In this document: positions 43,942 to 54,201 of the stretch, piece after piece
How the letters are laid out: each line of letters starts with the position of its first letter
How positions within the stretch are numbered: the stretch's first letter is position 1
Source of the DNA: Limnohabitans sp. Bal53
GTDB lineage: Bacteria > Pseudomonadota > Gammaproteobacteria > Burkholderiales > Burkholderiaceae_C
Length of the DNA stretch: 64,000 nucleotides
Reading direction: 5' to 3'
Assembly (NCBI RefSeq): GCF_003063355.1
Contig: NZ_NESH01000003.1
Coordinates: 62,001 to 126,000, forward strand
The notes under the pieces: generated by a model
The model's input: the letters and a program-made list of their open reading frames with translations, nothing else
Database searches by the model: none
What the model was told of the DNA's origin: nothing
Position numbers and translations under genes: made by a program

Positions 43942-44883
43942 ATGCAATTGATTTGGGTAGCAGGTCCAGCGGACAAAGTGGTCACACTGTCCATCACCAC
44001 CCGCACCGTGTTGACCGCCTTGGCCGCCGTGTCCAGCTTTTTGGTGCTCTTGGGGTTTTTGTTCCACTTGATCGGGCTGCGGGTGGCGGTTGAATACGTG
44101 CCCGAGTTGGCCCAACGCATGGGTGGCGTGACCAGTCAAAGTGAACAGCAAAGAATGGAGGCTGTTTACCGAGAAAAACTGGAGGTTCTGAATCAGCACC
44201 TGAGCGGTGTGTCCGAACGGCTGCACGAGCTCGAAACCATCAAAAACCAGGTTCTCGGCAGGTTGGGCATCGAAAAACTGCTGTCTTTTTCAGGTCCGAC
44301 CGGGCGTGGTTCCGAGGCTGGCCGGGGTGGCCCCATGAACCTCTTGCCAACCTGGGGCCTTTCTTCCAGAAAATTGAACCACCAACTCGACCAGTCCCTG
44401 CGGAAAGTACTCGATTACGACCATGCTATGGCAGACATGCAAGTGAGCTGGCAAAGTGATTTGGGGCGACTGGATCGGTTGCCGACCGCTTTGCCGCTTT
44501 CTGGCAACTTTTTGCTAACCAGCTCTTTTGGCGTGCGAAGCGATCCCATCACCCACTTGCCCAGCATGCATGAAGGCATTGATTTTGTGGCGCCGGTGGG
44601 CACCCCAGTGCTGGCCACGGCGGCCGGTGTGGTGCTTCGTGCGGAATATGCAGGTGCTTATGGCCACATGGTGGAGGTGGCCCACGCCGACGGTTTCGTG
44701 ACGCGCTACGCACACCTCAAGACCATCCGGGTCAAACCCCAGGATGTGCTCGAGCGTCATGATGCTGTGGGAACTTTGGGAAATACGGGGCGATCCACTG
44801 GACCTCATTTACATTACGAAGTGATTTACAAAGGACGTGCCATGCACCCCGCCAAAGCCTTGGCCGCATGGGCACAGTCCTGA
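43942..44883 (+). CDS. M23-family peptidoglycan endopeptidase, membrane-anchored
   Basis: This 313-residue protein has one N-terminal membrane helix (about 25-50), a predicted coiled coil (about 68-110, EQQRMEAVYREKLEVLNQHL) and an M23/LytM domain with the zinc ligands His210 and Asp214 in HEGIDF and the HLHYEV motif (His289, His291). The active-site residues are complete, so it should cut peptidoglycan peptides in the periplasm. It lies 30 bp upstream of a bactofilin gene, a pairing seen in many bacteria where bactofilins position M23 enzymes for cell-shape control. Confidence 0.92.
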   Translation: MQLIWVAGPADKVVTLSITTRTVLTALAAVSSFLVLLGFLFHLIGLRVAVEYVPELAQRMGGVTSQSEQQRMEAVYREKLEVLNQHLSGVSERLHELETIKNQVLGRLGIEKLLSFSGPTGRGSEAGRGGPMNLLPTWGLSSRKLNHQLDQSLRKVLDYDHAMADMQVSWQSDLGRLDRLPTALPLSGNFLLTSSFGVRSDPITHLPSMHEGIDFVAPVGTPVLATAAGVVLRAEYAGAYGHMVEVAHADGFVTRYAHLKTIRVKPQDVLERHDAVGTLGNTGRSTGPHLHYEVIYKGRAMHPAKALAAWAQS

Positions 44884-44913
44884 CGCTCATGAATTCGACA
44901 AAAGGAGACGCGC

Positions 44914-45369
44914 ATGTTTGGCAAAAAGAAAACCGCCCACACCCCCTTGGTGATGAGTCAGGAAAAGTTTGACACCCTGATTGGCCGCCATGCCGAAATC
45001 CATGGTTGCCTGCGTTTACAGGAAAGTGTGCGCATCGATGGCAAGGTGGTCGGCAACATTGAAGCCCCCAGAGACTTGGCGATCTCTGTGGTGATTGGCC
45101 CCAACGGTGAAGTGCAAGGCGATGTGTTGGCAGGTCGCATCATTGTTGCGGGCAAAGTGGCGGGCAATATCCATGCTTTTGAGCGGGTGGAGTTGATGGC
45201 CAGCGCTTTGGTCCAGGGCGACATCAAATACGCTTCTATGGCGGTTGAGCATGGGGCCAGGCTCTTGGGCTTGCTCCTGCAAGTGGATGGGTCTGACACA
45301 CCCACGCGGTCGGACAAAGATGCCCAAGACGCTATTCGCAAAGCACAAAACGCTGGCATCAACGGCTAA
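44914..45369 (+). CDS. Bactofilin (polymer-forming cytoskeletal protein)
   Basis: This bactofilin has 151 residues: a short N-terminal tail and a right-handed beta-helix of repeated hydrophobic segments ([58 protein letters not shown]). Bactofilins form non-polar filaments at the inner face of the membrane and localise cell-wall enzymes. The gene follows the M23 peptidase in the same operon, preceded by AAAGGAG, which suggests they act together in morphogenesis. Confidence 0.92.
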   Translation: MFGKKKTAHTPLVMSQEKFDTLIGRHAEIHGCLRLQESVRIDGKVVGNIEAPRDLAISVVIGPNGEVQGDVLAGRIIVAGKVAGNIHAFERVELMASALVQGDIKYASMAVEHGARLLGLLLQVDGSDTPTRSDKDAQDAIRKAQNAGING

Positions 45370-45437
45370 GAGATCGGTCGGGTGAACCGCTGAGCGCCCC
45401 GCCCGTTTCGGTGACTGAAATTCATTATCATCGGCAG

Positions 45438-46202
45438 ATGACATTTTTAGCCATCGATGTGGGCAATACGCGCCTGAAATGGGCGCTGTACGACCAACCG
45501 AGCCCCCAGGGCCAACTGCTGGCGCACGGCGCCGAATTCCTTGAAAACATCGATCGCCTGTCGGAAGGCCCGTGGTCCAGCTTGCCCAAGCCCGACCAGA
45601 TGCTGGGCTGCGTGGTGGCCGGTGACGCCATCAAGCGCCGCGTACAAGAGCAAATGGAGTTGTGGGACTTTACGCCCCAGTGGGTGGTGCCCAGTGCGCA
45701 GGAGGCTGGCCTGATCAACGGCTACGACCACCCCTCTCGGCTGGGTTCAGACCGCTGGGTGGCCATGATTGGTGCACGTCACCGCATGTTGGCCAGTGGG
45801 CAGTTGCGCCCCTTGGTGGTGGTCATGGTTGGCACGGCGGTGACGGTCGAGGCCATCGATGAGCAGGGCCGTTTTCTAGGCGGTCTGATCTTGCCTGGCC
45901 ACGGCATCATGTTGCGTGCGCTGGAGTCTGGCACCGCCGGTTTGCATGTGCCCACAGGCGATGTCAGGCCCTTTCCGACCAATACCAGTGACGCTCTGAC
46001 CAGCGGCGGCACCTATGCCATTGCCGGGGCCTGCGAGCGCATGGTGCAGCACCTGCGTGAGCATACCGGTCAAGAGCCCGAGTGCATCATGACCGGTGGT
46101 GCAGGCTGGAAAATGGCCCCCAGCATGTCGGTGCGTTTTGAGTTGGTGGACAACCTGATCTTTGATGGTTTGCTGGCGCTGGCCGCGCAGCGTTTTGCCT
46201 GA
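45438..46202 (+). CDS. coaX: Type III pantothenate kinase
   Basis: CoaX phosphorylates pantothenate, the first step of coenzyme A synthesis. The 254-residue protein starts at the ATG at 45438, just ahead of the signature [16 protein letters not shown] with the catalytic acidic residue. [23 protein letters not shown] and [15 protein letters not shown] are typical ASKHA-fold motifs of type III enzymes. An in-frame GTG 27 bp upstream exists but has no family homology. No birA gene is adjacent. Confidence 0.94.
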   Translation: MTFLAIDVGNTRLKWALYDQPSPQGQLLAHGAEFLENIDRLSEGPWSSLPKPDQMLGCVVAGDAIKRRVQEQMELWDFTPQWVVPSAQEAGLINGYDHPSRLGSDRWVAMIGARHRMLASGQLRPLVVVMVGTAVTVEAIDEQGRFLGGLILPGHGIMLRALESGTAGLHVPTGDVRPFPTNTSDALTSGGTYAIAGACERMVQHLREHTGQEPECIMTGGAGWKMAPSMSVRFELVDNLIFDGLLALAAQRFA

Positions 46203-46217
46203 GCCAGAGGTCTGGGC

Positions 46218-46886
46218 TCAGCGCGTTTCAGGCGCGCTGTAAGCCGCTGTCAATGCCTGCAGGTGCTGTTGAACTTGCTGGTCGGCCATGTAAGGTGTCA
46301 ACAGCGCCAACACATGCTGAGCCCCCCGTGTCAAAGCCAGTCCGGCGCTGGCTGGCTCCATGGCTTGGCGCGGGTTGCGAACATATTCATAACTGAGCCA
46401 ATAGGTCACCATCACCGACAGACTGGCCGAGAGGGTCTCGATGTTGTCGGCATCCATGCGCATCAGGCCCACGGCCACCAAGGATTCCAGCATCTGGCGG
46501 AAAGCCAAGGTTTTGCGTTCCAGCACCGCATGGAAGTGCGTTTCCAGGTGGCGATTGCCAGACAACAAGTTGTTCAGGTCGCGGTACAAAAAACGGTGGT
46601 TCCACACCTGTTCAAACAGCGAGTGCAGGAAAAACCAGGTGTCCTCCACGTCACGCACATCGGGCGCGGCATCGAGCAAAGACAACATGGCCTCTTCGTA
46701 CTGGTCAAACAGCTGGTTGACCAGGGCGTCTTTGGATGGGAAATGGTAGTAAAGATTGCCCGGGCTGATGCCCAGCTCGGCCGAAATCAGCGTGGTCGAG
46801 ACATTGGGCTCGCCAAAACGGTTGAACAGCGCCAGCGTCACCTGCGCTATGCGCTCGGCGGTGCGGCGGGGGGCTTTTTTGGCCAT
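46218..46886 (-). CDS. TetR-family transcriptional regulator
   Basis: This 222-residue TetR regulator has the N-terminal helix-turn-helix AERIAQVTLALFNRFGEPNVSTTLISAELGISPGNLYYHFPSKDALV. It is followed by a long helical ligand domain. It lies 21 bp downstream of the phasin-like gene and is probably co-transcribed with it. Control of polyhydroxyalkanoate or fatty-acid metabolism is a guess from that neighbour. Confidence 0.85.
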   Translation of the reverse strand: MAKKAPRRTAERIAQVTLALFNRFGEPNVSTTLISAELGISPGNLYYHFPSKDALVNQLFDQYEEAMLSLLDAAPDVRDVEDTWFFLHSLFEQVWNHRFLYRDLNNLLSGNRHLETHFHAVLERKTLAFRQMLESLVAVGLMRMDADNIETLSASLSVMVTYWLSYEYVRNPRQAMEPASAGLALTRGAQHVLALLTPYMADQQVQQHLQALTAAYSAPETR

Positions 46887-46907
46887 GTGCAGCTTGCGTG
46901 ATGGGAG

Positions 46908-47468
46908 TCAGGCAGATTTTTTGCGCGAACGCGTGCCGGGTGCAGAAGTCGTGGCAGGAGCTGCAGACGGTGTGCGCGGCTTGGTCAACTTTGAGGTGGC
47001 TTTTTTGACCGCGGTGTTTGTTTGGGGTGGGCTGTCGGGGGGAGTCGTCGCGCTGCGACCGGATCGCAAAGCCTGTAACTGAGACTCCAGTTGCGCCACG
47101 CGTTCGCTCAGCATCTGGATGTCCAGCAAGGAGGGCATGCCCAGTCGGTGCAAGGCTTTGGCCACGCGGTCTTCAAACAGATGCTCCAATTTGTCCACAC
47201 GACCCGAAGCGTTGTGCCCAAAGTCGCTGGCCAGATGGCCCAGTCGTTCGGTCGCTTCTTGCAAGCGTTGCTGGGCTTCGGCTTGGCTTTTGCGTTGAAA
47301 CGCCAGGCCGTCGTTCAGCAAGGCTTCCATGGCTTTGCTGCCTTGCTCCTGTGCTTTGGCCATGGCCCCCAAACCCGCCAGCCACACCTGTTGTGCGGGT
47401 GGCGCAAAGGCTTGATTTGTCGGAGGTGTAGGGGCGGCTTGGCTTTTGGACGTCTTCGATGTGGCCAT
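46908..47468 (-). CDS. Phasin-like polyhydroxyalkanoate granule-associated protein
   Basis: This 186-residue protein has a conserved helical core (VWLAGLGAMAKAQEQGSKAMEALLNDGLAFQRKSQAEAQQRLQEATERL) typical of the PhaF/PhaI phasin family. A coiled-coil-like segment and a basic, Ala/Lys/Pro-rich tail like that of PhaF follow. Phasins coat PHA granules, and the basic tail may bind DNA. I choose the ATG at 47468, which has GAGG at good spacing; an ATG 6 bp upstream is too close to the Shine-Dalgarno. It sits upstream of the TetR gene. Confidence 0.85.
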   Translation of the reverse strand: MATSKTSKSQAAPTPPTNQAFAPPAQQVWLAGLGAMAKAQEQGSKAMEALLNDGLAFQRKSQAEAQQRLQEATERLGHLASDFGHNASGRVDKLEHLFEDRVAKALHRLGMPSLLDIQMLSERVAQLESQLQALRSGRSATTPPDSPPQTNTAVKKATSKLTKPRTPSAAPATTSAPGTRSRKKSA

Positions 47469-47614
47469 GATCATTTCCTCAATCAGGCCATCACTTTAAC
47501 CTGAGCGTGTCGAAAATCGAAAGCCTTGAAGGCGAGGGCGAAGAACGTTTCAAAGCTTCTAAAATCCAGTCTTGTTGGTGCAGCGCCCGTTGCACCCGGA
47601 ATTTTTCATTTCCC

Positions 47615-48745
47615 ATGACCCTTCTGGTGACCGGTGGTGCAGGTTTTATTGGCGCCAACTTTGTGTTGGACTGGCTGGCCGCCAGCGATGAGCCCATCAT
47701 CAACCTTGACAAGCTCACCTACGCGGGCAACCCTGAAACACTGGCCAGCTTGCAGGGCGATGCGCGCCACCAATTGGTGCAAGGCGACATCGGCGACACC
47801 GCTTTGGTCAGCCGCCTGCTGGCCGAACACCAACCGCGTGCTGTGGTCAATTTTGCGGCCGAAAGCCATGTGGACCGCTCGATTCACGGCCCAGGCGAGT
47901 TCATCGAGACCAACATTGTGGGCACCTTTCGCCTGCTGGAGGCGGTGCGGGCTTATTGGCTACAACTGCCCCAAGAAAACATGGATCGCTTCGTGCCTCG
48001 CGATGACGGGGCAGTTGTCATTTCGAGCGAAGCGCGGCAATCCATGGTGACCCAACAAGGTTTCCGGTTTCTGCACGTCTCCACCGACGAGGTGTACGGC
48101 TCTTTGGCCAAGGGTGATCCGGCTTTCAGCGAAACCCACCGCTACGAGCCCAACAGCCCCTACAGCGCGAGCAAGGCGGCATCTGACCACTTGGTCCGCG
48201 CCTGGCACCACACCTATGGCCTGCCGGTGCTCACCACCAACTGCAGCAACAACTACGGGCCGTACCACTTCCCCGAAAAACTCATCCCGCTGATGATCGT
48301 CAACGCCTTGGCCGGCAAGCCCCTGCCCGTGTATGGCGATGGCATGCAAATCCGCGATTGGCTTTACGTCAAAGACCACTGCAGTGCGATCCGCCGTGTG
48401 CTTGAAGCCGGGCGCTTGGGCGAGGTCTACAACGTGGGCGGCTGGAACGAAAAGCCCAACATCGAGATCGTGCAGACCATCTGCCGATTGCTCGACGAGA
48501 TGCGCCCCAAGGCCGACGGCGGCACTTACGCTAGCCAGATCACCTACGTGACCGACCGCCCCGGTCACGATCGCCGCTACGCCATCGACGCCCGCAAACT
48601 CGAAGCCGAGTTGGGCTGGAAGCCCGCCGAAACCTTTGACACCGGCATCCGCAAAACCGTGGAGTGGTACCTGGCCAACCCCGAGTGGGTGCAGCATGTG
48701 CAAAGCGGCGCGTACCGCGAGTGGGTGAACAAGCAATATGCGTGA
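47615..48745 (+). CDS. rfbB: dTDP-glucose 4,6-dehydratase with an in-frame repeat insertion
   Basis: RfbB/RmlB catalyses the second step of dTDP-L-rhamnose synthesis. The 376-residue protein has the NAD motif [18 protein letters not shown], the catalytic STDEVYG and [13 protein letters not shown] start at the ATG at 47615 by homology. Between helix segment RAYWLQLPQ and [13 protein letters not shown] lies an extra stretch of about 25 residues ([10 protein letters not shown], then SSEARQSMV) encoded by two half-copies of the 54-bp palindrome family. The frame stays open across it. The insertion lies before the catalytic loop, in a surface region in relatives, so activity may survive; this is untested. 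Confidence 0.92.
   Translation: MTLLVTGGAGFIGANFVLDWLAASDEPIINLDKLTYAGNPETLASLQGDARHQLVQGDIGDTALVSRLLAEHQPRAVVNFAAESHVDRSIHGPGEFIETNIVGTFRLLEAVRAYWLQLPQENMDRFVPRDDGAVVISSEARQSMVTQQGFRFLHVSTDEVYGSLAKGDPAFSETHRYEPNSPYSASKAASDHLVRAWHHTYGLPVLTTNCSNNYGPYHFPEKLIPLMIVNALAGKPLPVYGDGMQIRDWLYVKDHCSAIRRVLEAGRLGEVYNVGGWNEKPNIEIVQTICRLLDEMRPKADGGTYASQITYVTDRPGHDRRYAIDARKLEAELGWKPAETFDTGIRKTVEWYLANPEWVQHVQSGAYREWVNKQYA
47978..48048. repeat. 54-bp-family palindrome halves inserted in frame in rfbB
   Basis: The segment contains ATGGATCGCTTCG...CGCGATGAC, a 9-bp linker, then GTCATTTCGAGCG...GCAATCCATGG, so two half-units face each other. Read through, it encodes MDRFVPRDD and SSEARQSM without a stop. The same amino-acid string would be produced by the intergenic copies at 48.8 kb. 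Confidence 0.92.
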
Positions 48746-48776
48746 ATACGGCCTGGCAAATCTGGCACCCCAGGCC

Positions 48777-48994
48777 ATGGATCGCTTCGTACCTCGCGAT
48801 GACGGCGGTGTGCCTCGCGATGACGACGGTATGTTGAGTGCGGCTCAACAGATTGTCATTGCGAGCGAAGCGCGGCAATCTATGGATCGCTTCGTGCCTC
48901 GCGATGACGGCGGTCTGTTGAGTGCGGCTCAACAGATTGTCATTGCGAGCGGAGCGCGGCAATCCATGGATCGCTTCGTACCTCGCGATGACTT
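48777..48994. repeat. Array of 54-bp palindromes between rfbB and rfbD
   Basis: A half unit (48777-48804) is followed by two full units (about 48857-48908 and 48941-48994). Each full unit begins GTCATTGCGAGCG and ends CCTCGCGATGAC. The spacers contain a second small palindrome of the type CTGTTGAG...CTCAACAG. The array replaces the usual short rfbB-rfbD junction and supplies no gene. Confidence 0.93.
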
Positions 48995-49006
48995 TGGGAG
49001 CTTAAT

Positions 49007-49897
49007 TTGAAAATTCTGCTTTTGGGAAAAAATGGCCAAGTCGGCTGGGAGCTGCAGCGCAGTCTGGCCCCCTTGGGCGAGGTGCTGGCGCTGGACAGGC
49101 ACAGCCACGACTTTTGTGGCGACTTGACCCAGCCCGCGCGCTTGGCGCAAACGGTGCGCGACTGGCGGCCTGACGTGGTCGTGAATGCCGCCGCCCACAC
49201 TGCCGTGGACAAAGCCGAGTCTGAAGCCGATCTGGCCCGCTGCCTGAACGCCACGGCGCCCGCCGCGCTGGCGCAGGCAGCCGCGCAAACCGGGGCCTTG
49301 CTCGTGCACTACTCCACCGATTACGTGTTCAACGGGCAGGGCGACCAGCCTTGGCAAGAAGAAGACGCCACCGGGCCGCTCAGCGTGTACGGTCAGACCA
49401 AGCGTGAAGGCGAGCAAGCCATCGTGGCCAGCGGCTGCGCCCACCTGATCTTCCGCACCAGTTGGGTGTATGCCGCACGGGGCGGCAACTTTGCCAAGAC
49501 CATGCTGCGCCTGGCTGCCGAACGCGAACGCCTGACCGTCATCAACGACCAGTTTGGCACCCCCACCGGGGCCGATCTGATTGCCGATGTGACCGCGCAC
49601 GCCATCCGGGCCAGTTTGCAGCAGCCCACGCTGGGCGGGCTGTACCACTTGGTGGCCGCAGGTCAAACCACCTGGCACGGTTACGCCAGCCATGTGATCG
49701 CGCAGGCCCGGCTCATCCAGCCCGACTTGGTCCTGAAGGTCGGTGAGATCGCCCCCGTGCCCACCTCGGCCTTCCCAACGCCTGCACAGCGCCCGCTCAA
49801 CTCGCGCCTGGCCACGCACAAGCTGCAAAAGGCCTTTGGCCTGGTGCTGCCTGCCTGGCAGCAGGGTGTGAACCGCATGCTGGCCGAGGTCCTCTGA
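49007..49897 (+). CDS. rfbD: dTDP-4-dehydrorhamnose reductase
   Basis: RfbD/RmlD reduces dTDP-4-dehydro-L-rhamnose to dTDP-L-rhamnose. The 296-residue protein has the Rossmann motif LLLGKNGQVGWELQ, VVNAAAHTAVDKAE, the catalytic HYSTDYVFNG and YGQTKREGEQ. It starts at a TTG (49007) with GGGAG 6 bp upstream, immediately after the repeat array. rfbA and rfbC, usually clustered with it, are not in this window; the next gene is argB. Confidence 0.92.
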   Translation: MKILLLGKNGQVGWELQRSLAPLGEVLALDRHSHDFCGDLTQPARLAQTVRDWRPDVVVNAAAHTAVDKAESEADLARCLNATAPAALAQAAAQTGALLVHYSTDYVFNGQGDQPWQEEDATGPLSVYGQTKREGEQAIVASGCAHLIFRTSWVYAARGGNFAKTMLRLAAERERLTVINDQFGTPTGADLIADVTAHAIRASLQQPTLGGLYHLVAAGQTTWHGYASHVIAQARLIQPDLVLKVGEIAPVPTSAFPTPAQRPLNSRLATHKLQKAFGLVLPAWQQGVNRMLAEVL

Positions 49898-49929
49898 TGC
49901 GCCATTCGCTTGCGGCACAATTGCCCGAG

Positions 49930-49961
49930 CGGGCGAGCGTGTGATCGCCCGGATTTTTTTT
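49930..49961 (+). terminator. Rho-independent terminator after rfbD
   Basis: CGGGCGA (49930-49936) pairs with TCGCCCG (49945-49951) over an 8-bp loop, followed by eight T. It separates rfbD from argB. Confidence 0.82.
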
Positions 49962-49975
49962 CATCTGTCCCTTAG

Positions 49976-50890
<915 letters not shown>

Positions 50891-50934
50891 AGCAGCACCG
50901 CCAACTCGGGCGGCTCGAACAACAAGGGGATGAC

Positions 50935-51555
50935 ATGTCAGATCAAGTACAACACGAGCCCATGGCCGACGAAGAGTTGGCCTCCACACGCAAACGCCCT
51001 AAACCGGGTGAGCGGCGTTTGCAAATTTTGCAAACCTTGGCGGCCATGCTGGAGCAGCCAGGTGCCGAGCGCGTCACCACCGCAGGCCTGGCCGCCAAAA
51101 TCGGCGTGAGCGAAGCGGCCCTATACCGCCACTTCGCCAGCAAGGCGCAGATGTTCGAGGGGCTGATTGATTTTGTCGATCAGTCCGTCATTGGGTTGAT
51201 TCGGCAAGTCACCGACCGTGAACCCCCAGGTCCTCAACAAGCGGCGCGCATTGTCGCCTTGCTGTTTCAGTTCGCTGAAAAAAACCCGGGTATGAGCCGC
51301 GTCATGATCGGTGACGCGCTGGTGCTTGAACACGAGCGCCTGCAAGAGCGCATCAACTTGCTGTTTGACAAGATCGAAGCGCAACTGCGCCAGTCCCTTA
51401 AGGCCAGCGATTCGGATGCCCCCGCAGCCGACGCGCAAGTGGCCGCTTCCGTGCTTGTGGCCTTCATGTTAGGGCGCCTGCAGCGCTTTGCCCGTACGGG
51501 CTTCAAACGCTTGCCGTCCGAGCATTTGCAGGCGGCGTTGGCGCGGATGTTGTAA
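50935..51555 (+). CDS. slmA: Nucleoid occlusion factor SlmA
   Basis: SlmA is a TetR-fold DNA-binding protein that blocks Z-ring assembly over the nucleoid. The 206-residue protein starts at the ATG at 50935 with AAGGGGA upstream. Its opening region RRLQILQTLAAMLEQPGAERVTTAGLAAKIGVSEAALYRHFASKAQMFEGLI matches SlmA, as does the ISR-like C-terminal EHLQAALARML. It lies directly after argB, a common order in Burkholderiales. Confidence 0.9.
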   Translation: MSDQVQHEPMADEELASTRKRPKPGERRLQILQTLAAMLEQPGAERVTTAGLAAKIGVSEAALYRHFASKAQMFEGLIDFVDQSVIGLIRQVTDREPPGPQQAARIVALLFQFAEKNPGMSRVMIGDALVLEHERLQERINLLFDKIEAQLRQSLKASDSDAPAADAQVAASVLVAFMLGRLQRFARTGFKRLPSEHLQAALARML

Positions 51556-51558
51556 CCC

Positions 51559-52770
51559 TCACCAACTCCACAAGGTTCCATCGTGCTGCAGCCGGTTCAC
51601 CGGCAAATAAGCCCTTTGGTACGGATATTTCGCGGCCAGCTGCTCGTCGATGTCCACCCCGTGACCGGGTGACTCGCCGCAGTGCATCATGCCGCGCTCG
51701 AAGCGGTAATCGTGCGGGAAGACCGAGAGCATTTCTTCGCTGTGGGGCATGAACTCTTGCACGCCAAAGTTGGGCACCCAGGTGTCAAAGTGCAGGGATG
51801 CGCCCATGCACACGGGTGACAAATCGGTGGCGCCGTGGCAGCCGGTGCGCACTTGGTAGAGGCTTGCCAAATCGGCGATGCGCCGCAGGTGTGTGATGCC
51901 GCCCGCGTGGACCACGGTGGTGCGGATGTAGTCGATCAACTGTTTTTCGATCAGCGTCTTGCAGTCCCAGATGCTGTTGAAAATTTCGCCCACCGCAATG
52001 GGGGTTGTGGTGTGGTGGCGTATCCACTGAAACGCCTCCTGGTTTTCGGCGGGCGTTGGGTCTTCCATCCAGAACAGGCGCATGGGCTCCAGCGCCTTGC
52101 CCAGCTGGCCCGCTTCGATGGGCGTTAAGCGGTGGTGCACGTCGTGCAGCAAATGGGTGTCAGGGCCCACGGCTTCGCGCACGGCTTCAAACAGTCCAGG
52201 CGTGTGGCGCAAATACTTCTCGGTGCTCCAGTCGTGTTCGCTGGGCAAGGTGCCATCAGCGGGTTCGTACAGACGGTTGCTGCCACTCACGCCATAAACC
52301 TTGTTCAAGCCAGGCACGCCGCTTTGTGCGCGGATGGCCAAGTAGCCTTCTTCTTTGTGCCGTAAGACTTCGTCCACCGTCTCGGCGGTGTCGCGGCCGT
52401 TGGCGTGGCCATAGACCATCACCCCGGTGCGGCTGCGCCCACCCAGCAGCTGGTACAGCGGCATGTTCGCCATCTTGGCCTTGATGTCCCACAGCGCGGT
52501 GTCCACAGCGGCAATGGCGCTCATGGTCACCGGGCCGCGCCGCCAGTAAGCGCCTTTGTAGAGGTACTGCCAGATGTCTTCGATCTGCTGCGGGTCGCGC
52601 CCGATGAGACAAGGGACGACATGGTCCTCAAGGTAGCTGACCACGGCCAACTCGCGGCCGTTGAGCGTGGCGTCGCCCACGCCGTACACGCCTTGGTCGG
52701 TTTCGATCTTGAGGGTGACGAAGTTGCGGCCGGGGCAACAAACGATGACGCGGGCGGCGGTGATTTTCAT
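51559..52770 (-). CDS. manD: D-mannonate dehydratase (ManD, enolase superfamily)
   Basis: ManD dehydrates D-mannonate to 2-keto-3-deoxy-D-gluconate. The 403-residue protein has the family segments [37 protein letters not shown] and [11 protein letters not shown], with the metal ligands expected of the RspA/ManD group. It is the last gene of the leftward sugar-acid cluster, 3 bp after uxuB. With UxuB it would complete conversion of fructuronate to KDG. Isomerase and KDG kinase genes are not present here. Confidence 0.93.
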   Translation of the reverse strand: MKITAARVIVCCPGRNFVTLKIETDQGVYGVGDATLNGRELAVVSYLEDHVVPCLIGRDPQQIEDIWQYLYKGAYWRRGPVTMSAIAAVDTALWDIKAKMANMPLYQLLGGRSRTGVMVYGHANGRDTAETVDEVLRHKEEGYLAIRAQSGVPGLNKVYGVSGSNRLYEPADGTLPSEHDWSTEKYLRHTPGLFEAVREAVGPDTHLLHDVHHRLTPIEAGQLGKALEPMRLFWMEDPTPAENQEAFQWIRHHTTTPIAVGEIFNSIWDCKTLIEKQLIDYIRTTVVHAGGITHLRRIADLASLYQVRTGCHGATDLSPVCMGASLHFDTWVPNFGVQEFMPHSEEMLSVFPHDYRFERGMMHCGESPGHGVDIDEQLAAKYPYQRAYLPVNRLQHDGTLWSW

Positions 52771-52773
52771 GGC

Positions 52774-54171
52774 TCAGGCCTCGATCAGTTGCTGGACTGC
52801 GGCGTCCACGCCATGCTGCAAAACTTGTTGATGCCAGTGCGTGACACGCTCGATCCAGGAGGCGTGTTGGGGCAAAGCGCTGCCCCACAGGTCTTCGCGC
52901 GCCAGCAGGGAACGAACGCAAGTCTCGGGCTCTGTGCGTTGCGCGGCGCCCTGGGCCATCAGGCTCTCGGCCTGTGGGTCGTTCAAGGCATAGGCTTGGC
53001 CTTGCTCGTCGATGGCCAGCGTGTAGCGCACGAACACGGCCGCCGCCAGCGCGTGGTGTTCAGTCGAAGCGCCTTGGTCGATTTGCCCCAGCACGGAAGG
53101 GGGCCAGCGCTGCGGTATTTTTTGCGAGCTGTCGGTGGCAATTTGGTGCACGCTGTGCTTCAAATAAGGGTTGCCAAAGCGTGCAATCAAGGCGGTACGG
53201 TAATCGGCCCAGTCGCTGCGGCTCAGGTGCGGCGCGACTTCTTGACCCATCAAGCGGAATACAAATTCCCGGATGTGGGGCTCAGCAATGCAGCTGGCAA
53301 TGAAGGGCCTGCCCGTGACTGCGCCCATGAGTGCCATGGCCGTGTGGCTGCCGTTGAGCATGCGCAGCTTGGCCTCTTCGTAGCTGTGCACATCACGCGT
53401 GACGCGCACGCCTGCGCTTTGCAGCAAGGCGGCGTCAGACGGGTCCGCAAAGCGGTCTTCGATCACCCATTCCCAAAAGCCTTCGGTGCTGAGCGACGCA
53501 TCGTCGCGCAGGCCCAGCGCCTGGCTGGCTGCGGCCAGCACTTCGGCGGTGGCAGCGGGCACGATGCGGTCGACCATGCTGCACGGAAAAGCGCATTGCG
53601 CGTCCATCCAGCGCAGCAGCTCGCCGTCTTGCGCTGCAGCGGCGGCCTTGACCAAGGCCAACAACTTGTGGCCATTGCCTTGGAGGTTGTCGCACGAGGC
53701 CACTGTGATGCCGGGCAAGCCGTTTTGCTGGCGCAGACGCAAGCCGTCCAGCAGCAGCTGGCCTAAAGCGGGGGTGTAACCTTTTTCTGTGACGGTGAGT
53801 GTGACCCAGCGCGTGGCGGGCGCGGCCATCGCCTGCACCACCGCTTCGCGCTCGGTGGTGGCCACACTCATGCGCCACAGGGCCCCGGGCACTTGCCACT
53901 TCACACCCGTGCCATCGGCCACGCGCACAGCGTACAAGCCGTCTTGCGCACGCAGCTGGTTCACCAGATCGGGCCGCGTCATGCCGATGCCATAAATGCC
54001 CCAACGTGTGTCACCCGTGGCCAGCAAGTGGTCAAACACCATGGCTTGGTGGGCCCTGTGAAAAGCGCCCAGACCCAAATGCACCACGCCAGGGGCGTAA
54101 CGGCGTCGGTCGTAGGTGGGGGTGTGGATGTCAGTGGGCAGCGATGCCAGGGTGAGTGCGCAAAGGTGCAT
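52774..54171 (-). CDS. uxuB: Mannitol-dehydrogenase-family hexuronate reductase (fructuronate reductase)
   Basis: This long-chain polyol dehydrogenase of 465 residues has the N-terminal GLGAFHRAHQAMV and the catalytic K-x4-N-x2-H motif in KLRMLNGSH. In family terms it could be mannitol or arabinitol dehydrogenase, or fructuronate or tagaturonate reductase. The context, directly upstream of manD and in a cluster with uxaA, makes D-fructuronate reductase (to D-mannonate) the best call. A REP-like element separates it from the next upstream gene. Confidence 0.83.
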   Translation of the reverse strand: MHLCALTLASLPTDIHTPTYDRRRYAPGVVHLGLGAFHRAHQAMVFDHLLATGDTRWGIYGIGMTRPDLVNQLRAQDGLYAVRVADGTGVKWQVPGALWRMSVATTEREAVVQAMAAPATRWVTLTVTEKGYTPALGQLLLDGLRLRQQNGLPGITVASCDNLQGNGHKLLALVKAAAAAQDGELLRWMDAQCAFPCSMVDRIVPAATAEVLAAASQALGLRDDASLSTEGFWEWVIEDRFADPSDAALLQSAGVRVTRDVHSYEEAKLRMLNGSHTAMALMGAVTGRPFIASCIAEPHIREFVFRLMGQEVAPHLSRSDWADYRTALIARFGNPYLKHSVHQIATDSSQKIPQRWPPSVLGQIDQGASTEHHALAAAVFVRYTLAIDEQGQAYALNDPQAESLMAQGAAQRTEPETCVRSLLAREDLWGSALPQHASWIERVTHWHQQVLQHGVDAAVQQLIEA

Positions 54172-54201
54172 GGTGTCAGAGGGGTAAACAGTTCATGGGG
54201 T

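Noticed and set aside
48777..48994. CRISPR array
   Set aside because: The repeats are palindromic, irregularly spaced and partly half-length, the spacers are near-identical, and there are no cas genes.
48738..49010. 90-codon plus-strand frame through the rfbB-rfbD gap
   Set aside because: It consists of translated palindromic repeats (repeated MDRFVPRDD and ASEARQS). It is a repeat artefact, although the same peptide is truly encoded inside rfbB.
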